Shown: positions 30,596 through 38,953 of the stretch, one piece after another
Layout of the letters: every line of letters starts with the position of its first letter
How positions within the stretch are numbered: the stretch's first letter is position 1
Assembly: GCA_910585235.1 (NCBI GenBank)
Contig: CAJUCM010000007.1
Span: 32,507-71,459, forward strand
DNA: 38,953 bases
Reading direction: 5' to 3'
Source of the DNA: an uncultured Christensenella sp.
GTDB lineage: Bacteria; Bacillota; Clostridia; Christensenellales; Borkfalkiaceae
Made by a program: the position numbers and the translations under genes
The notes under the pieces: model-generated
Told to the model about the DNA's origin: nothing
Seen by the model: only the letters and a program-made list of their open reading frames with translations
Databases searched by the model: none

Positions 30596-30835
30596 TTATT
30601 CTTTTACGCGCCGTTTGATGACGAGAATGCGCGTACCCTTCCGCTCCGGAATTTCAAACGCCGGAACCATCGCCGTCTGCGCGCACTCTTCGCTCTTTTT
30701 ATCCAGAGCGATCAGAGCGTGCCGCGGAACCAGCTTGCCGACTCTTGCATAATTGCCGAGGCGGACGGATCTTTTTAATCCGTGAGACGCGCGCTCCGTC
30801 GGCTTATAAAAATGTCCGGACTGATCAGACGTCAT
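30596..30835 (-). CDS. Small basic protein of unknown function
   Basis: 79 residues, no recognised family. It is rich in Arg and Lys (KRSVRLGNYARVGKLVPRHA; ends ILVIKRRVKE) and has one central acidic patch (DKKSEE). The ATG at 30835 has GGGGTGA 8 nt upstream and a consensus promoter 36 bp upstream, which is why I accept it as a gene. 43 bp separate it from the CNNM gene, so the two form an operon. The GNYARVGKLVPRH segment looks like a small beta-rich fold; no function is proposed. Confidence 0.7.
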   Translation of the reverse strand: MTSDQSGHFYKPTERASHGLKRSVRLGNYARVGKLVPRHALIALDKKSEECAQTAMVPAFEIPERKGTRILVIKRRVKE

Positions 30836-30870
30836 TCAAATTCACCCCGAATTAAGAAATTCTTTTAATT

Positions 30871-30899
30871 ATTATACTCCCGAACGCGGAAAATATCAA
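30871..30899 (-). promoter_or_regulatory. Promoter of the small gene-CNNM unit, TTGATA-17-TATAAT
   Basis: TTGATA (30899-30894) and TATAAT (30876-30871) on the minus strand. Confidence 0.82.
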
Positions 30900-30956
30900 G
30901 CATTCATGAAAGAATTATCCGTTTCTTTCACTTTTTCAGACAATTTTCACGAAAAA

Positions 30957-31811
30957 TCACCCTTTTTTCTCCGCGTTGAGATAGGCTTTTGCGGAATACG
31001 CCGCCGTGCAGCCCTCCCCCGCCGCTTTAATGAACTGATAGGGTTTTCCCGTAATGTCGCCCGCGGCGAACAGCCCCGCAAGATTGGTCGCAAGATCGCG
31101 CCCCGCCGCAACGTGCGCTCCCTCCGTCTTTAACCCTCCGCAAAGAGCCGAGGGCGGGGCGGTTTTTCCGAGCAGAAATACCCCGTCCACCGCATACTCG
31201 CTCCGGTCGGTCACGATTTTTTCGACGCGGAACCCGCCTCCGACCGCCTTGGGAATTTCATTGAGAACGCGGATATTCTTCGCCTTGCAGGAAATCTGCT
31301 CCCTCGTAAAAAGCAGGACTTCCGTCGCAAACGTCGCCAAATACTCCGCCTCCTCCAATTCCCCCCGCGCATAGAGTACGGCGGCGATCCGCTTGTTTTT
31401 GTAGAGCGCGCCGTCGCACACGGCGCAGTAACTCACGCCGCGCCCCAAAAATTCATCGCCGAGGCTCGCGGAAAGTTCCACGCCCGTTGCCAGGATCACG
31501 GTGCGGGAGCGGAAACTTTCGTCCCCTGCCGTGAGCAAAAATCCGCTTTTTTCTTTATAGACGGCGTCGATCCGTTTTTCAGTCAGAACGATCCCCTCCG
31601 CCTCTTTCTGCGCGCCGAGCGCACGAATAAATTCCGCGCCGTCGCCCTGAAAGGCGGGATAGTTCCGCACATATTCCGCCTTTGCGGTCTTTTTGCCGAA
31701 ATTTTTATCCCCAACCCAAAGATAGTCGAGTTTGAGGTTTTTTGCGGTGAGCGCCGCGGAATACCCTGCGATCCCTCCGCCGACAATGATAACGTCCCGA
31801 ATTTGTTCCAT
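30957..31811 (-). CDS. Thioredoxin-reductase-like flavoprotein lacking the NADPH motif
   Basis: 284 residues, shorter than NADPH thioredoxin reductase (about 310). The FAD motif VIIVGGGIAGYSAA is near residue 8, the redox pair CAVCD near 130 (CATCD in TrxB), and the second FAD motif GLFAAGDIT near 245. In the pyridine-nucleotide domain the expected GGGDSAxEEA reads YARGELEEAE and the HRRxxxR element is missing (LFTREQISC). This pattern is known from clostridial ferredoxin-dependent flavin thioredoxin reductases (FFTR) and related diflavin enzymes, so reduction by ferredoxin is the better guess. The ATG is preceded only by a distant GAGGG; TAAAAT lies 6 nt upstream, so a leaderless start is possible, as is read-through from the YitT gene. 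Confidence 0.88.
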   Translation of the reverse strand: MEQIRDVIIVGGGIAGYSAALTAKNLKLDYLWVGDKNFGKKTAKAEYVRNYPAFQGDGAEFIRALGAQKEAEGIVLTEKRIDAVYKEKSGFLLTAGDESFRSRTVILATGVELSASLGDEFLGRGVSYCAVCDGALYKNKRIAAVLYARGELEEAEYLATFATEVLLFTREQISCKAKNIRVLNEIPKAVGGGFRVEKIVTDRSEYAVDGVFLLGKTAPPSALCGGLKTEGAHVAAGRDLATNLAGLFAAGDITGKPYQFIKAAGEGCTAAYSAKAYLNAEKKG

Positions 31812-31853
31812 AATAATATTTTACCCTCTTTGAGCTGGTTTTAACCGAAAACG

Positions 31854-31875
31854 CCCCGCCTGAAAACAGGGCGGG
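31854..31875 (-). terminator. Weak hairpin after the YitT gene
   Basis: On the minus strand CCCGCCCTG-TTTT-CAGGCGGGG can pair with one bulge, followed by CGTTTTCGG. The T-run is poor, so termination is probably partial. Confidence 0.5.
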
Positions 31876-31884
31876 ACGACGGAT

Positions 31885-32892
31885 TCATTTTGTAAATCTT
31901 CCGAAGACTTCCGAAGCGGGCGTAAAATAGGCGAACGTATCGGGATACTTTCTGATAATGCGCTGAATTACGGCGATCTGACGCTTACGGATAATACACA
32001 CGAGCATACTCTTCCCCTCGTGCGAATACATTCCCTCCGCCTCGACTTTGGTAACGGAATGGTTGGTTTTTTTCATGATCTCCGCGGCGATCTCGTCGGG
32101 GTGGGTCGTTACGATCTCGAATTTGTAGGCGACCTTGAAACCCTGCAAGATCACGTCACACATTTTACTCGTGACAAAGAGCGAGACGAGCGCAAGCAAC
32201 ACGGGATCGATCGCGTCCGTAAACGACTTCCCCCATCCGTAAACGAAAATAGAGGCAACGACGACGACCGCGTCGAACACCGCGGTGAACATGCTCACGC
32301 TGATATTGCGGAATTTTTTATTGATTACGGATGCGAGAATGGTCGTACCGCCCGAAGTTCCGCAACTTTTGATCATGATCGCAAGCGCGACCCCCAAAAA
32401 AATACCGCCCGCCACCGCGCCGAATATGCCGTGGACGATTTCGCCGTCGCCGCCGTATTGCGGCATACCGGGAATCAACGGCAACAGCATGAGAACGCCC
32501 GACGATACGACAAACGACATCGTTGACAGGACCGCTTCTTTTTTACCCAGACAGAAGAACGCCACAAAAAAGAGCGGCACGCTGAGGATCAGCAAAAAGA
32601 TACCGGAGTTCCAGCCCGTCGCCTCTTCCAAAAGAACCGCAATGCCGTTCGTCCCGCCGGGAGCGAACTTGTTGGGCGTCGTGAAAATGTGGATCGCAAG
32701 CGCGCGGATGATCCCCGAACTTAAAACGGGCAGGATCGCGCTGAGAAGCCAATACTTGAACGAAAACTTTTTTTTTGGTTTTACAGGTTGCGGAGCAGTT
32801 CCCCCGTCGGGAACGGGGGCGTCTCCGCCCTTATTTTCACTGTTGTTTCCGGACTGTTCTTCCGGATTTTCAGATTTAGAAATCTCTTCCAT
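31885..32892 (-). CDS. YitT-family membrane protein (DUF161 and DUF2179)
   Basis: 335 residues. The N-terminus is hydrophilic and disordered (about 1-45; Glu/Asn/Gly/Pro-rich, ends PVKPKKKFSF), an extension over most homologues. Then five to six membrane helices (about 48-240) with the repeated family signature PNKFAPGGTNGIAVL and SCGTSGGTTILASVI. The C-terminal cytoplasmic DUF2179 domain (about 250-335: FEIVTTHPDEIAAEIM, then MLVCIIRKRQIAVIQRIIR) is complete. Transport substrate unknown. Own promoter; GGAGA before the ATG. Confidence 0.92.
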   Translation of the reverse strand: MEEISKSENPEEQSGNNSENKGGDAPVPDGGTAPQPVKPKKKFSFKYWLLSAILPVLSSGIIRALAIHIFTTPNKFAPGGTNGIAVLLEEATGWNSGIFLLILSVPLFFVAFFCLGKKEAVLSTMSFVVSSGVLMLLPLIPGMPQYGGDGEIVHGIFGAVAGGIFLGVALAIMIKSCGTSGGTTILASVINKKFRNISVSMFTAVFDAVVVVASIFVYGWGKSFTDAIDPVLLALVSLFVTSKMCDVILQGFKVAYKFEIVTTHPDEIAAEIMKKTNHSVTKVEAEGMYSHEGKSMLVCIIRKRQIAVIQRIIRKYPDTFAYFTPASEVFGRFTK

Positions 32893-32918
32893 AACGGTCT
32901 CCGCAGGTTACTATCCTT

Positions 32919-32947
32919 ATCTTATCATAAGATCGGGAAAATATCAA
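32919..32947 (-). promoter_or_regulatory. YitT gene promoter, TTGATA-17-TAAGAT
   Basis: TTGATA (32947-32942) and TAAGAT (32924-32919) on the minus strand. Confidence 0.75.
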
Positions 32948-32966
32948 CGCATTTTCCGAAAAAATA

Positions 32967-32995
32967 TAAAAAATCCGCCCGAAGGCGGATTTTTC
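32967..32995 (-). terminator. Terminator of the giant surface protein gene
   Basis: AAAAATCCGCC-TTCG-GGCGGATTTTTT on the minus strand, a UUCG-closed stem with a T-run. Confidence 0.93.
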
Positions 32996-33003
32996 ATTTT
33001 TGA

Positions 33004-36000
33004 TTAACGTTCGGATTGCGACATACGAAGATCAACGATATTCTTTGCCATTTCGAGCGCCGACGGATCGGAGATCGGCACTTCGCTCTTCGAGCCGTTG
33101 CCGAGCGCGTAATAGAGAACGGGCATATCGTTCTTAATGCAGAGCTTGAACAAGGTTTTTCCGCGATATTTGAACAGCACCGCGTATTTCCCGTCGTTCT
33201 GCATGGTTTCGGGCTTGCTCATGATGTAGCCGCCGATTTCGTAGTACAGCCGTTTCGCGTCGTCGCTCAGTTTACCGTAAAGCTCTTCGAGGGAAACGCT
33301 TTCCCCGTCGTTGCCGAACACGGAAGCGCCGTCATCCTCCTCGTAATAATTCGCCGCGGGTTCCGCATAACCGCTCGCGGGCGCCTGCGCGGCTGCCGCC
33401 TGCTGCTGCATGAGCTGATTGATCATTTCCTGCTGCTGCGCCACCTGCGCGCGCAGTTCGTCGTTTTCGCTCTGTGCAGGAGGAAGCGCCGCCTGTTGCT
33501 GTTGAAGCCCCGGCAAGAGCGCCGTCACCGTCTCGGCGAGAAGGCTCCGCATATCGTCGTACTGCATCTGCGGCTGTTGATAGTTCTGCTGCATGGCGGC
33601 GAACATCATCTTGAATTCATTGTCGCGGCGCTGCTGTTCTTCGCGCATCTGCGCTTCCCGATCCATGCGCGCCATTTCCTTTTCTTCCTCGATTCTGTCC
33701 TGCTCCTCTTCGAGCATCAAGAGCGCTTTCTTGCTCTTTCCGCGGAACACGAACATCATGATCGCCATAAACAGCGCCACGCCCATGAGCGCGCCCGCTA
33801 TGATCCACCAGTTCATTTCCGTCAAGCCGAACAGACCGAGCGCAAGCAACCCAAGCGGCGAGAACGAATAAGTCATCTGCGCCAGTTTCTTCGCCTTGCG
33901 ACGCGCGTTCTTCGCCACCGACGCATAGTTCAGCGTCATGATCGTAAATACCAGAATGAGCACCAGCGATACACCGCTTATGATCATCTGCGGGATCGCT
34001 CCGATCGTGTTTTCGGAAGGAGGGTCGATCGGTTGATCGGGTTCCTCCGGCTCTACGGGCGGCCTGCCCTCGCCGTTGCTCGTGCGGATCACGTAACTGA
34101 TCTGTCCCTCTCTCAGGCGCAACTGCGTTCCGTTCACCGCTGTGATCACCGCGGTGACGTTATACTGTCCCGCCCATTTCGATTTATCGTAGTCGCCCGT
34201 ATAGCTGATGATATAATCGTCGAGGTTCTCCTCGCCCATTCCGTTCTCGCTGTACAGCGCGCGCACCGTCGGCGCCTGTATGTTGCCGTTGTACGAGAAT
34301 CCTCCGTCCGCAGGCAGGTTCCATACTACCGTAATGACGACTTCCGATGCCTCCGCCTTGATGACCCAGTAGAAGTTTCTCGATTCCTGCGCAAGCTGGT
34401 AGTTCCTGAACAGTTCCGACGTCTGCGCGATCGATACTTCGATCCTGTAAGACCCCGCCTCTCTCTTTTCGGTATCCCCCGAATAGAGCAACTGCGAACT
34501 GATGTTGTTGGCAAAGTGTTCTTCGTCCACTTCCGCCAACCCGTACGCCGCCGTCGGTCTCGGCGCGTACATGGTCGAGCCTTGCAGATACTTCCATTCG
34601 CCCCAGGACAGGTACAGCTCTTTCTTCTGGATCTGCCATACCACCACGCCGTCAAACTCGCCTTCCCAGACGTAGTTTTTCGTATCTTTCAGCCTCAGCT
34701 GTGCGCGGTAGGTATCCGCGTTGCTCGCCATGATCTGACCTTCGTTCCCGAAGAACTCCATGACTTCCCCGTCAAAGTAGTTCGCATAATCCGCGATATT
34801 ATATATCTCCTCTCCGTTATAGACGAGCGTCTCCGTAAACGTGGGGATCGTAAGCACCTTGTGCGTGATCTTCCAAGGGATCGAAACCGTTCCGTTTCCG
34901 CCGTTCTCCCATTCGCTGTTCGCCTTATCGCGCAACTCTACGAGGATCATGTAGTCGGACTTCACGTTCTCCTGCTGGGCGCCCGACACTTTTACGAGGA
35001 ATTCAAGCTGTTCCGCCGTATAGCCGAGCTGTCCGGACAAGTCCCAACCGCCCTTCTGATACTCGCGCGTATCGTTTGCAAGTTCGGGTAGCCGTACCTG
35101 CGCTTTCTTGATATTGAACTTCGCTTCCGCTACCGCGTCTTTATGCAACACATAGCGCGAATTCCTCAGCGTGACGCCGACTGTATAGTTGCCCACGCCG
35201 ACCGCCACGTTCACGTCTCCGCCGTTTCCCGTGTAGTCGAAGAGGATCGTGATATAGCTCTTTTCCGCCGTCTCGTCCTCCGTGTAAAGGTAGAAGCGCG
35301 CCTGCGGCTGTTGGTGCTGTCCGTTAAACGTGAACGTCGTCCCGTCCGCGGAATTCCACTCCACCTCGTCCGTTCTGTACCATTCGACCATGACCGCCTT
35401 TGCCTTTTCCGTCAACGTGAACGTCGTCGATACGGGATCAGACTCGAAGTCCGCCGTCTTCCAGTTGATCGTCAGCGTCACATAGTACGTTCCCACGCGC
35501 GTCAGATCTTCGGGATTCACGGAAGAGCCGTCGATCGTGGTGTAAGCGTACGTGATCTGGCTAATATCAAAGTCGTTGCTGACAACCCCTTGTTCGTCGA
35601 GGAAGTCGAAGTCGGTCACGGGATCGTAAGTCTGCGGTCTATCCGGATTTGCCTCTTTGGAAATCGGAGGGAAGTTGATCCCTGACAAGTCGATATATTT
35701 TTTGTTGACTTTTACGTCGATCGTCTTCGTGAGCGTAGAACCGCTGAACGCCTTTGCCGATACCGTGATCCGTTCGTTGGTTCCCGTATCGTAGCCCGTC
35801 GTATCCCTCTGAATATGGTACGCGCCGTCGCCCGATCCCTTTACCGTATAGTCGTCCGGCGACAGTCTGATACTGATTCTTTCGGACGATGGCGTCGGCG
35901 CGCTCCCTTCGTTTTCACACACCGCATATACGCCCATGACGATATAATCTACCGATCGGGGCATACTGCGCGCCGTAAACGAGCCAACGCCGTTCAGCGC

Positions 36001-38952
36001 AACCGAATCAATGCTCTCTAATTTCAGATACCCCTCTTTCCAGTATCCCGCAATATAGGTGTTCGTACTGATCCTATCGTTCTCGAAGCCCCAGGCGACC
36101 GAGTTTTCCGATACGTCTCCCGCAGAATTGCTCTTGAACCAGCCGACAAGGAACATCGTCTTCGAGCCAACTTGCTGAACCGAATCGATCGCAGGCTTTG
36201 TCACCAGCGCACCGTAGCCAAGATTTACCACATAGGGATCCGTCATGATCGTGCCCGGCGTCTGAACATAGCCGAAATGGCTCACCGTAAACGCCTGCGG
36301 TTCCTTTTTGAACTGCAACGGCATTGTAAGTACCGCGGAGTTATCCGTTTTGTTCTTTACGATATAGTTATCGTACCCGATACCCGTCGCGTCGAACAGC
36401 GCTCTTACTTCTTCGCCCTGCGTTCCCCGATACGTCTCGATCGAAACGTATCCAGCCGCGGGAATGCTCGTGGGGAAATAAGGCATATTCCCCACCATGG
36501 CGTCGTGCGCGTCTTTGTTCTTCGCGTAATATTCGTCCAGCAATGCGAAATACGATTCCTCGAATTTCGCGGCAAGGTCTTTGCCCTTATACACCGTTCC
36601 GTATTCCACGTTATACGTGAATACCTGCGGGATTTCCGCCAAAGTAAACTCGAACTTCAACTGTAAGATCGTGGGACTGATCGTCACCGAGATCGGCGTA
36701 TTATCATAGTTTTCTTTGTCGTCGGGGACAAACGTTGCGCTGTAATTGCCCTGTACACTCCCGACTTTCGTCGCCGCGCCCTCGCCCCAATCCACGCTTC
36801 CGGGGATCGCGTCGCCCGCCGTGTTCGTCATGGTCGTGACGACGTATTTCGTCAGTTCGCTCACGGGCTGACCCCAGTATGCGAAAACATCCGTTCCGTT
36901 CTCGTCCTGTTCCGCAAGCGTGATCGCGCCCTGCGTCAGTCTGCCCTTTCCGATCGTGATCTTCCAGGCGGTGGATTCGGACGCCGTGTCCGTGCGCCAC
37001 AACTGCGTTTTATGCTTTACGCTTGCGCGCGCCGTATATGCGCCCTTCGTCCGCTCCGTTAAAACGAGCGTATCCTTTGTTTCGCCCGCGATCGGCGTTC
37101 CGTCTTTATACCAGCTCCATGTAACTTCATAGTCGCCGTCATTGATTCCCGCGCCGGAGGGCAGAGAAACCGACGCCTCGATCGTTACGACCGCTTTTCC
37201 GCCGATATACTTCGCCGTTACGCCCCGTTCGCCCGTCGTCGTCTTTTCGCCGTCCGTGTTCTCCTCGAAGTTCGCGTCCGTCGTAACCGTCACGCCCGTC
37301 ATGTTCCATACCGGATACATGGTGACTGCGCCGTAAACGTCTTTCGGGAATTCCGTCAATACTTTCGCGTCGCTCGTCTTATCCAGCGACCAACCCGCAA
37401 AGCTCTTTCCCGCAGGATTCGTTGCCGGCGTAGGCAATTTCGCGCCCACTTCCGTGGTCGCATAGATCACGGGGTTTTCGCTGTCTTTAAGCTGGATCGG
37501 TCCCTCGTCCTGATCTGCAAACGTGACGATTGCGTTCAGATAATTGCGGACGGGAGAATTGGCGGGCGTATAAGTTCCGCCGATTTTCGTTTTATCCCAG
37601 ATACCCGAATAGAGCGGGAAAGAAGACGCCTCGCCCACCGCGGCGACGGTCGCCGCCGTTAAAAGTGCAGGCGTGTTATAATTATGCACCTGCGAGGCAA
37701 AGTTAGTTAGCTCATCTCTGGAAGTGGGACGCAAAGCGGCATACGCGACCGCCGGATCTTTTACCGTATTCAAATTCACGATATTATAGGCAGAACCTGT
37801 AAAAGCAGCATTGTTTCCGACAATCGCATAAACGGGTTTACCTGCCGCCGTAGCATATCCGTAACAGTTTTTAGCAGTGACAGCGACCGGATTGCCGACG
37901 CCTATAATACCGCCTGCGTATATTCCGGTAGATGATTTCATAAACGCAGAGCCGATAATATTTTCAACCACAAGCGTTGCCGACCAAGTATAACCCGATA
38001 AAACGCCGCAGAAATTTTCATTGTTTACAGTAGCGGTATTGTTATAAACGTTTGCGGCACAATCGAAAACGTGAGCCGTAGTATGGTCGATAATATCCCC
38101 GATCAGACCGCCCACAATAGGACGATCCCCCGTCGTGGCATTAAGCTCCGCCGAACAGCGGTACATGACGATCGTCTTGCCCGTATCATCCATACGGTAC
38201 CCGACGACTCCGCCTGTCACGTGGTAACCCGTATAAGTTATCGGCGAAGAAATCTGACCGTTTGCGTGACAGTTCAGAACAAAATCCGTTCCACTGCTGG
38301 CGCCGACCACGCCCCCCGTACGGCAAGTACGGCCGCCAACGTCGCCGTTCGCTGATCCCGTCAAAAGCGCGGGCATATTCTGCCAAGAATAATTTTCAAC
38401 GAGCAAATCGGTGATCGTTGCGTCCACAATTTGACCGAACACACCGTAGCCGTGCGTGGAATTTGCAAGGCTCGCATAAGACGAACCGTTAAAATATTGC
38501 CAAGTTGAAATTGTAGCGTTTTGAATGGAATGACCTAATCCATAAAACGTTCCTCTGAAATAATCGACGTGATGAAAAGTCGCGCCCTTGAAATCCAAAT
38601 CTTCCGCAAGCACAAAAAATTTATTCAGTCCGTAAGCATTCGCGGAAGTACCCATTTTACGGACAAAATTTTCCCAGTCGGTCGTCGTTGCAATGACGTA
38701 AGGATTCTGTTGCGAACCCGCCGCTTGCGACGATACGACTTTAACCGTCGTCAGATCGCTTGCAATCTTACGCGCCCTGTAATTATCAACTTTCGTTTTA
38801 TCGGTAAACGTATAGGAATATCCGTCGGGGAAACGACCCAAATCCGCCGCGCCGTTCGGATAAGTAACCGTCATCGCATAAGACGATGCTTCTCTATCAG
38901 TACCCCCCCCCTCGATCGAATCGGTTATCCCGTTCTCTGCGGAATCCGGACC
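33004..38952 (-). CDS. Giant modular surface protein, N-terminus off window
   Basis: The frame is open to the window edge; 1982 residues are visible. The first in-frame ATG (38874) is not a true start, because the frame continues upstream (GPDSAENGITDSIEGGGTD) with no ribosome site at the ATG. From N to C: a beta-helix-like region with GLUG-type motifs (VGGVVGA, TGGVVGY, VGGLIGD, AGGIIGV; about 37.8-38.7 kb), an InlB-type repeat (about 37.3-37.5 kb, FAGWSLD...VTMYPVWN), many Ig/MBG-like modules (34.1-37.2 kb), a Pro/Glu stretch (34.02-34.07 kb), TM helices (33.93-34.0 and 33.75-33.86 kb), then a Glu- and Gln-rich cytoplasmic coiled coil and a globular end (33.0-33.3 kb, KYRGKTLFKLCIKNDMPVLY). 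No LPXTG motif; anchoring is by membrane helices. Probably an adhesin or glycan-binding protein with a cytoplasmic arm. Confidence 0.88.
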   Translation of the reverse strand, partial: GPDSAENGITDSIEGGGTDREASSYAMTVTYPNGAADLGRFPDGYSYTFTDKTKVDNYRARKIASDLTTVKVVSSQAAGSQQNPYVIATTTDWENFVRKMGTSANAYGLNKFFVLAEDLDFKGATFHHVDYFRGTFYGLGHSIQNATISTWQYFNGSSYASLANSTHGYGVFGQIVDATITDLLVENYSWQNMPALLTGSANGDVGGRTCRTGGVVGASSGTDFVLNCHANGQISSPITYTGYHVTGGVVGYRMDDTGKTIVMYRCSAELNATTGDRPIVGGLIGDIIDHTTAHVFDCAANVYNNTATVNNENFCGVLSGYTWSATLVVENIIGSAFMKSSTGIYAGGIIGVGNPVAVTAKNCYGYATAAGKPVYAIVGNNAAFTGSAYNIVNLNTVKDPAVAYAALRPTSRDELTNFASQVHNYNTPALLTAATVAAVGEASSFPLYSGIWDKTKIGGTYTPANSPVRNYLNAIVTFADQDEGPIQLKDSENPVIYATTEVGAKLPTPATNPAGKSFAGWSLDKTSDAKVLTEFPKDVYGAVTMYPVWNMTGVTVTTDANFEENTDGEKTTTGERGVTAKYIGGKAVVTIEASVSLPSGAGINDGDYEVTWSWYKDGTPIAGETKDTLVLTERTKGAYTARASVKHKTQLWRTDTASESTAWKITIGKGRLTQGAITLAEQDENGTDVFAYWGQPVSELTKYVVTTMTNTAGDAIPGSVDWGEGAATKVGSVQGNYSATFVPDDKENYDNTPISVTISPTILQLKFEFTLAEIPQVFTYNVEYGTVYKGKDLAAKFEESYFALLDEYYAKNKDAHDAMVGNMPYFPTSIPAAGYVSIETYRGTQGEEVRALFDATGIGYDNYIVKNKTDNSAVLTMPLQFKKEPQAFTVSHFGYVQTPGTIMTDPYVVNLGYGALVTKPAIDSVQQVGSKTMFLVGWFKSNSAGDVSENSVAWGFENDRISTNTYIAGYWKEGYLKLESIDSVALNGVGSFTARSMPRSVDYIVMGVYAVCENEGSAPTPSSERISIRLSPDDYTVKGSGDGAYHIQRDTTGYDTGTNERITVSAKAFSGSTLTKTIDVKVNKKYIDLSGINFPPISKEANPDRPQTYDPVTDFDFLDEQGVVSNDFDISQITYAYTTIDGSSVNPEDLTRVGTYYVTLTINWKTADFESDPVSTTFTLTEKAKAVMVEWYRTDEVEWNSADGTTFTFNGQHQQPQARFYLYTEDETAEKSYITILFDYTGNGGDVNVAVGVGNYTVGVTLRNSRYVLHKDAVAEAKFNIKKAQVRLPELANDTREYQKGGWDLSGQLGYTAEQLEFLVKVSGAQQENVKSDYMILVELRDKANSEWENGGNGTVSIPWKITHKVLTIPTFTETLVYNGEEIYNIADYANYFDGEVMEFFGNEGQIMASNADTYRAQLRLKDTKNYVWEGEFDGVVVWQIQKKELYLSWGEWKYLQGSTMYAPRPTAAYGLAEVDEEHFANNISSQLLYSGDTEKREAGSYRIEVSIAQTSELFRNYQLAQESRNFYWVIKAEASEVVITVVWNLPADGGFSYNGNIQAPTVRALYSENGMGEENLDDYIISYTGDYDKSKWAGQYNVTAVITAVNGTQLRLREGQISYVIRTSNGEGRPPVEPEEPDQPIDPPSENTIGAIPQMIISGVSLVLILVFTIMTLNYASVAKNARRKAKKLAQMTYSFSPLGLLALGLFGLTEMNWWIIAGALMGVALFMAIMMFVFRGKSKKALLMLEEEQDRIEEEKEMARMDREAQMREEQQRRDNEFKMMFAAMQQNYQQPQMQYDDMRSLLAETVTALLPGLQQQQAALPPAQSENDELRAQVAQQQEMINQLMQQQAAAAQAPASGYAEPAANYYEEDDGASVFGNDGESVSLEELYGKLSDDAKRLYYEIGGYIMSKPETMQNDGKYAVLFKYRGKTLFKLCIKNDMPVLYYALGNGSKSEVPISDPSALEMAKNIVDLRMSQSER
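38903..38911 (-). repeat. Nine-G homopolymer inside the giant gene
   Basis: On the coding strand the frame reads GAG GGG GGG GGT (Glu-Gly-Gly-Gly), a run of nine G. It is the only such run noticed in the window. Loss or gain of one G would shift the frame upstream of nearly the whole visible protein. Confidence 0.9.
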
Positions 38953-38953
38953 G

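Noticed and set aside
33016..35091. 691-codon plus-strand frame
   Set aside because: Antisense of the giant surface protein gene; Arg/His-rich composition typical of a shadow.
1..38953. Prophage, transposon or defence island
   Set aside because: No integrase, transposase, phage structural, restriction or toxin-antitoxin gene was recognised; the MIT/AAA operon could be defensive, but its parts fit membrane remodelling better.

Overview
The window looks like a chromosomal segment of a low-to-mid GC Gram-positive anaerobe, probably class Clostridia (Bacillota). Reasons: the rpsL-rpsG-fusA-tuf order, consensus TTGACA/TATAAT promoters with mostly 17-bp spacers, AGGAGG-type ribosome sites, a MinD/MinE pair, a thioredoxin-reductase-like flavoprotein whose NADPH motif is lost (a known clostridial variant), and a large surface protein with InlB-like and MBG-like modules. 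A finer placement (for example Christensenellales) is only a guess. I see no integrase, transposase, phage module or CRISPR array.

Layout. 1-5.8 kb (minus): the start of a long tandem-repeat helical protein, a YihY/BrkB membrane protein with a promoter-plus-terminator leader, and a hybrid sensor histidine kinase. 5.8-10.6 kb (minus): the str operon rpsL-rpsG-fusA, then tuf with its own promoter. 10.6-15.2 kb (plus): three glycolytic genes, pgk, tpiA and gpmI, each with its own promoter and terminator, plus a small DUF6809-like gene on the minus strand and an intergenic inverted-repeat element. 15.2-16.8 kb: tmRNA (ssrA) with an unusual arginine-rich tag, a GNAT acetyltransferase and hpt. 16.8-22.4 kb (minus): a tight six-gene operon described below. 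22.5-25.8 kb: gluQ, a membrane double-zinc-ribbon protein, a small unknown gene, tRNA-Ser(UGA), and minD-minE. 25.9-32.9 kb (minus): a marR-ABC transporter-small ORF unit, a small unknown gene followed by a CNNM/CBS protein, a thioredoxin-reductase-like flavoprotein and a YitT-family protein. 33-38.95 kb (minus): a giant surface protein, cut at the window edge, with a cytoplasmic C-terminal domain and a nine-G tract in its reading frame.

The main discovery candidate is the operon at 16801-22329. In order of transcription it encodes an SPFH (YdjI-like) protein with two zinc ribbons, a single-pass membrane coiled-coil protein, two small helical charged proteins, a double-AAA ATPase, and a cytoplasmic trypsin/HtrA-like protease with an N-terminal zinc ribbon. 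The second small helical protein looks like a eukaryotic CHMP/ESCRT-III subunit and ends in a motif with MIM1 spacing. The ATPase begins with an MIT-like three-helix segment and ends in a Vps4/katanin-type AAA module. Together these resemble an ESCRT-III/Vps4 membrane-remodelling machine in a bacterium, coupled to a membrane scaffold and a protease. All homology statements come from reading the sequences by eye; no search was run.

Other points: several genes (hpt and gluQ most clearly) have a -10 box only 6-8 nt before the start codon and no Shine-Dalgarno, which suggests leaderless mRNAs.
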